Of a stretch of 64,000 nt of DNA, positions 62,396 to 64,000 are shown piece by piece. The notes under the pieces are model-generated. The model ran no database searches. It was not told where the DNA came from and saw only the letters and a list, made by a program, of their open reading frames with translations. The translations under genes were made by a program, and so were the position numbers. Source of the DNA: Aegilops tauschii subsp. strangulata (taxonomy: Eukaryota; Streptophyta; Magnoliopsida; Poales; Poaceae); assembly GCF_002575655.3 (NCBI RefSeq), contig NC_053040.3, positions 355,072,267-355,136,266 on the forward strand, in the 5' to 3' direction. The first letter of the stretch is position 1; each line of letters opens with the position of its first letter.

Positions 62396-62474
62396 TAGCA
62401 GTAGCGCTGGACCAGTATCTAGCGCTATAGCTAAATTAGCTATAGCGCTGGTTCCCGACCCAGCGCTACTGCTA
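62396..62474. repeat. CACTA hairpin 2 (TAGCAGTAGCGCTGG inverted repeat)
   Basis: A second imperfect palindrome, arms of about 37 bp with outer TAGCAGTAGCGC / GCGCTACTGCTA and inner AGCGCTATAGCTA / TAGCTATAGCGCT, 42 bp after the first. Confidence 0.83.
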
Positions 62475-62615
62475 TGTTTCTTTTCTTTTTATTATTTTCC
62501 TTTTCTAGTTTTAATTCTCTTTTCTTTTTATAATTTTCCTTTTCTTGTCTCTTTACTTTTCTTTTTCTTTTGTATTGCTTTCTCCCTTTTGTTTTTGTTT
62601 TTCTGTTTTTCTCCG
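62475..62615. repeat. Polypyrimidine tract in CACTA spacer
   Basis: Nearly pure C/T (TTTTCTTTTTATTATTTTCC-type) sequence between the hairpins and TNP2. Low-complexity; no gene. Confidence 0.75.
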
Positions 62616-62765
62616 GACGACGGCGTCTCCCTCCCACACTGCGTGAATATCACCGGAACCATGCATGTGGTGGTAATTGAAGGGGGATACCATTACATCA
62701 TTTGACCGATAACGGTTACTTAAGTGCGTACACAAAATAGATACATATATATAAATGATGGTTTC

Positions 62766-63934
62766 TCAGCTGCGTCGACGACGTATCACATTGAGCTTCT
62801 TCCCTTTCTTGTTCGTTGCCGAATAATTGAGCCCCTCCTTGTGACTTTTCCGGAACCATGGAGTACGATCTTTCTTAGGTAATGTAGTATTGATTCTTCT
62901 TTTCACGTATGCTTCATCGCCATCGTCATATTCCCTCATTGTGTTGCCGTATTGGTCGTAGTCTTCCTCATTGGCGACTCCATCCATTCCGACAACACGG
63001 CTGGGATTGGCCGGGTCAGTTATGAAGAAGCATTGTGTCACGTTTTTAGCGTGTACCCATGGCTCATTTTTGGCGATGATGTTAACATTCACGGGAGTGC
63101 TCTTCGTGTCGGGTATAGACATGGTAGTGAAATATTTGTTTTCTCTTACGACGTCCTTAGCCCATCTGACACGGAACATCGCCGCATCATGCATTCCAGC
63201 ATTGTCAAGCTCCCAGATCTCTTCGACCCTTCCGTAAAATCTTTTAGTTGTGCCGTTGGCGTCGGTCACGCATTCAATTGTCACCCCAGAGTTCTGGTAA
63301 TCACTGTCCATGTCTTTGGCCTCCGTGTAGAACGTGTACCCGTTGATATCGTATGACTGATAGGTCGCGATTTTGGGCGTGGGGCCATGTGCTAAGGCGT
63401 GTATGAGCAATCCTTCCGAACTGCCCTCTTCCGGGGGATTAGCAAGAACTTGCTCTTTGAACGAACGCAAGAAAGTGGCGTTGTGCTCTAGAGTAACTTC
63501 GTCGTCCGTCTTGAGCATCCCCTTATCACGGTACTTCTTTGCGATGCTTTCTTTGTGTCGTGCCACATAATCATCTACCACATCTAGGTGTTGTAGCACT
63601 ACTAAGTTAGACCTGTCAAAGTCGTTCCGTCGATCCGAGTAGTCCATGTGCAATTCCCTCCGGCCGTTGTTGTGACCTTCTCCTTCGAGCCTCCCATTGT
63701 GCTTCTTGACGGGCAAGCCAACAACAGGGTCTCCGACGCCTATATAATTCTCGCAAAAGGAGATGCGCTCATGCGTCAGATACCCCTGGACGATGCTCCC
63801 ATCGGGACGGCACATGTTACGAACGAATCCTTTGATGACCCCATTCATCCTCTCGAACGGCATCATGCTGGGAAGGAATGTCGGCCCGAGGTTGATGATG
63901 TCGTCCATGATGTGGACACACAGATGCACCATGA
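62766..63934 (-). pseudogene. TNP2-type CACTA transposase, C-terminal part
   Basis: 388 codons without a stop from ATG 63932, but this ATG is internal to the family protein. The DUF4218-like part reads MVHLCVHIMDDIINLGPTFL, PFERMNGVIKGFVRNMCRPD, then the DUF4216-like part YTFYTEAKDMDSDYQNSGVT, FYGRVEEIWELD and MFRVRWAK. It ends in a basic tail. These domains follow the catalytic region in TNP2 transposases. Upstream the sequence jumps to an earlier part of the protein, so the segment between is deleted. Confidence 0.85.
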
Positions 63935-64000
63935 TGCTTCCTTAGGATCTACGAAATACCGCTACAGACGGGGAGTGATTGGAAAGTACCATACAACTTT
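63935..64000 (-). pseudogene. TNP2 fragment before the internal deletion
   Basis: Minus strand reads VVWYFPITPRL, TAG, RYFVDPKEAS: the LWYLPITERLKRFFV-type motif found in the TNP2 core well ahead of the DUF4218 part. It abuts 63934, out of frame, so several hundred residues of core are missing. Runs off the right edge. Confidence 0.7.

Larger units (their letters stand above)
9933..64000 (-). mobile_element. CACTA (En/Spm) DNA transposon, split by nested retrotransposons
   Basis: Pieces at 9933-10713, 26107-27546 and 59083-64000 form one minus-strand unit once the TSD-bounded insertions are removed. Reading right to left: a TNP2-type transposase remnant with DUF4218/DUF4216-like regions, a spacer with GCAGTAGCGCTGG hairpins like those in Triticeae CACTA subterminal regions, a multi-exon second gene ending in an Ulp1-like domain, and a small RNase H1-N/membrane gene. 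Neither CACTA terminus lies in view; the right end is beyond 64000 and the left is lost or hidden by element H. Strand, order and family motifs make the assignment firm; mobility is surely lost. Confidence 0.85.

Noticed and set aside
62766..62780. Possible host gene reading at the right edge
   Set aside because: DUF4218/DUF4216-like motifs identify TNP2 transposase; no host gene needed.

Overview
The window is intergenic, transposon-packed DNA of a large grass genome, almost certainly a member of the Triticeae (wheat, Aegilops, barley or rye type). I base this on recognised element types: Athila-lineage elements whose LTRs end in GACGTATCA on the plus strand (Sabrina/WHAM type), an Angela/BARE1/WIS-type Copia LTR, RIRE2/Tat-lineage gypsy elements with TGTCGGCGTTCTGG termini, and a CACTA DNA transposon. 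I see no ordinary host gene, tRNA, rRNA or CRISPR array. Nearly every coding region belongs to a mobile element and most are broken by stops, frameshifts or later insertions.

Layout, with nesting read from 5-bp target-site duplications (TSDs) that I could find directly. (1) 1-3120: 5' half of a minus-strand gypsy element G (accessory coiled-coil ORF, gag, protease, RT remnant) ending inside its 5' LTR. (2) 3121-9127: minus-strand Tat-type gypsy element E with a long gag-protease-RT-RNase H frame, cut off before the integrase. (3) 9128-9932: plus-strand LTR fragment H of the same family as G. (4) 9933-64000: one old CACTA transposon on the minus strand, split by insertions. It has a TNP2-type transposase remnant at the right edge, a multi-exon second gene ending in an Ulp1-like domain, and a small downstream gene with an RNase H1-N (hybrid-binding/viroplasmin) domain and a membrane segment.

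Insertions in the CACTA: an Athila/Sabrina-type element at 10714-26106 (TSD GTGGC) carries a second, coding-poor Athila-type element at 10829-17927 (TSD GGAGA) inside its 3' LTR. A RIRE2-like element B at 27547-59082 (TSD ATGTG/AGGTG) was itself hit by element A at 30734-39032 (TSD GGTAC, inside the integrase), by a truncated Angela-type Copia copy F at 42673-44478, and by element C at 44741-58279 (TSD CCTAG, inside the 5' LTR of B). C in turn holds a 4.2-kb solo LTR, D, at 52500-56705 (TSD GCGGA). When the insertions are removed the CACTA reading frame rejoins in phase at both sites, which supports the layering.

The most interesting content is the antisense cargo of the RIRE2-like elements. 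A and B both carry, between pol and the 3' LTR and on the strand opposite to pol, a gene for a protein with an AT-hook followed by a plant B3 DNA-binding domain. The gene has its own TATA box and a CATGCA (RY-type) site upstream. Element C, which shares the same short block between its 3' LTR and the antisense start, carries instead the large antisense ORF with a 'putative gypsy type transposon' (PF04195-like) domain and coiled coils. Family names are from memory of these families; no database search was run.
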